The notes under the pieces are model-generated. The model saw only the letters and a list, made by a program, of their open reading frames with translations, ran no database searches and had not been told where the DNA came from. The position numbers and the translations under genes were made by a program. Shown piece after piece: positions 63,980 through 64,000 of a stretch of 64,000 nt of DNA. How positions within the stretch are numbered: the first letter of the stretch is position 1; each line of letters begins with the position of its first letter. Origin of the DNA: Nothophaeocryptopus gaeumannii (lineage: Eukaryota > Ascomycota > Dothideomycetes > Mycosphaerellales > Mycosphaerellaceae); the NCBI GenBank assembly GCA_031771865.1, contig JASISA010000002.1, forward strand, positions 496,001 through 560,000, read 5' to 3'.

Positions 63980-64000
63980 TCTATCACAAGTTTGAGTGCT

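Overview
The window is nuclear DNA of a filamentous ascomycete. The evidence is compact multi-exon genes with 49-70 bp introns (GT-AG, CTNAC-like branch sites), three Zn2Cys6 DNA-binding domains, a fungal eL42 gene with an intron right after the ATG, 2EXR and DUF1772 proteins, GH76 and GH93-like secreted enzymes, and a GPI-type repeat wall protein. The flavour suggests Dothideomycetes (Capnodiales/Mycosphaerellales-like), but that is inference. I saw no bacterial features, CRISPR array, rRNA or tRNA, and no autonomous transposon.

Layout. 1-15 kb: Upc2-like Zn2Cys6 regulator with a GC-AG intron, RING-like/ankyrin protein, a hidden cysteine-rich secreted protein, Swd3/WDR5, a GH93-like gene with an in-frame stop, a multipass membrane protein, an ABM-domain protein, ribosomal eL42, DUF1772 protein, hotdog thioesterase. 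15-28 kb: DDHD phospholipase, S15-like alpha/beta hydrolase, GH76 mannanase, a divergent pair of regulators (one with only the zinc cluster, one with only the middle domain), catalase-like haem peroxidase. 28-40 kb: tandem 2EXR genes (one broken), DRN1/CWF19L1 and UTP20 sharing a promoter. 40-50 kb: six copies of one F-box-like family, mostly decayed, around NIF3, BOL3 and a P450. 50-64 kb: eIF5A-fold paralogue lacking the hypusine loop, alpha/beta hydrolase, mitochondrial aconitase (Aco2-like) divergent from a Zn2Cys6 regulator, a decayed membrane-protein gene, and the two-repeat GPI wall protein.

Housekeeping genes (SWD3, eL42, DRN1, UTP20, NIF3, BOL3, aconitase) are intact and tightly packed. 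Accessory families (F-box-like, 2EXR, GH93-like, membrane protein) carry stops, frameshifts or truncations, so the accessory stretches look like gene families under birth and death. Several genes were reconstructed by hand across introns: the secreted protein 4676-5012, eL42, DUF1772, NIF3, BOL3, the eIF5A-like gene and the zinc-cluster regulators. Exon coordinates are in each entry. No search, alignment program or expression data could be used, so all family names rest on motifs recognised by eye.
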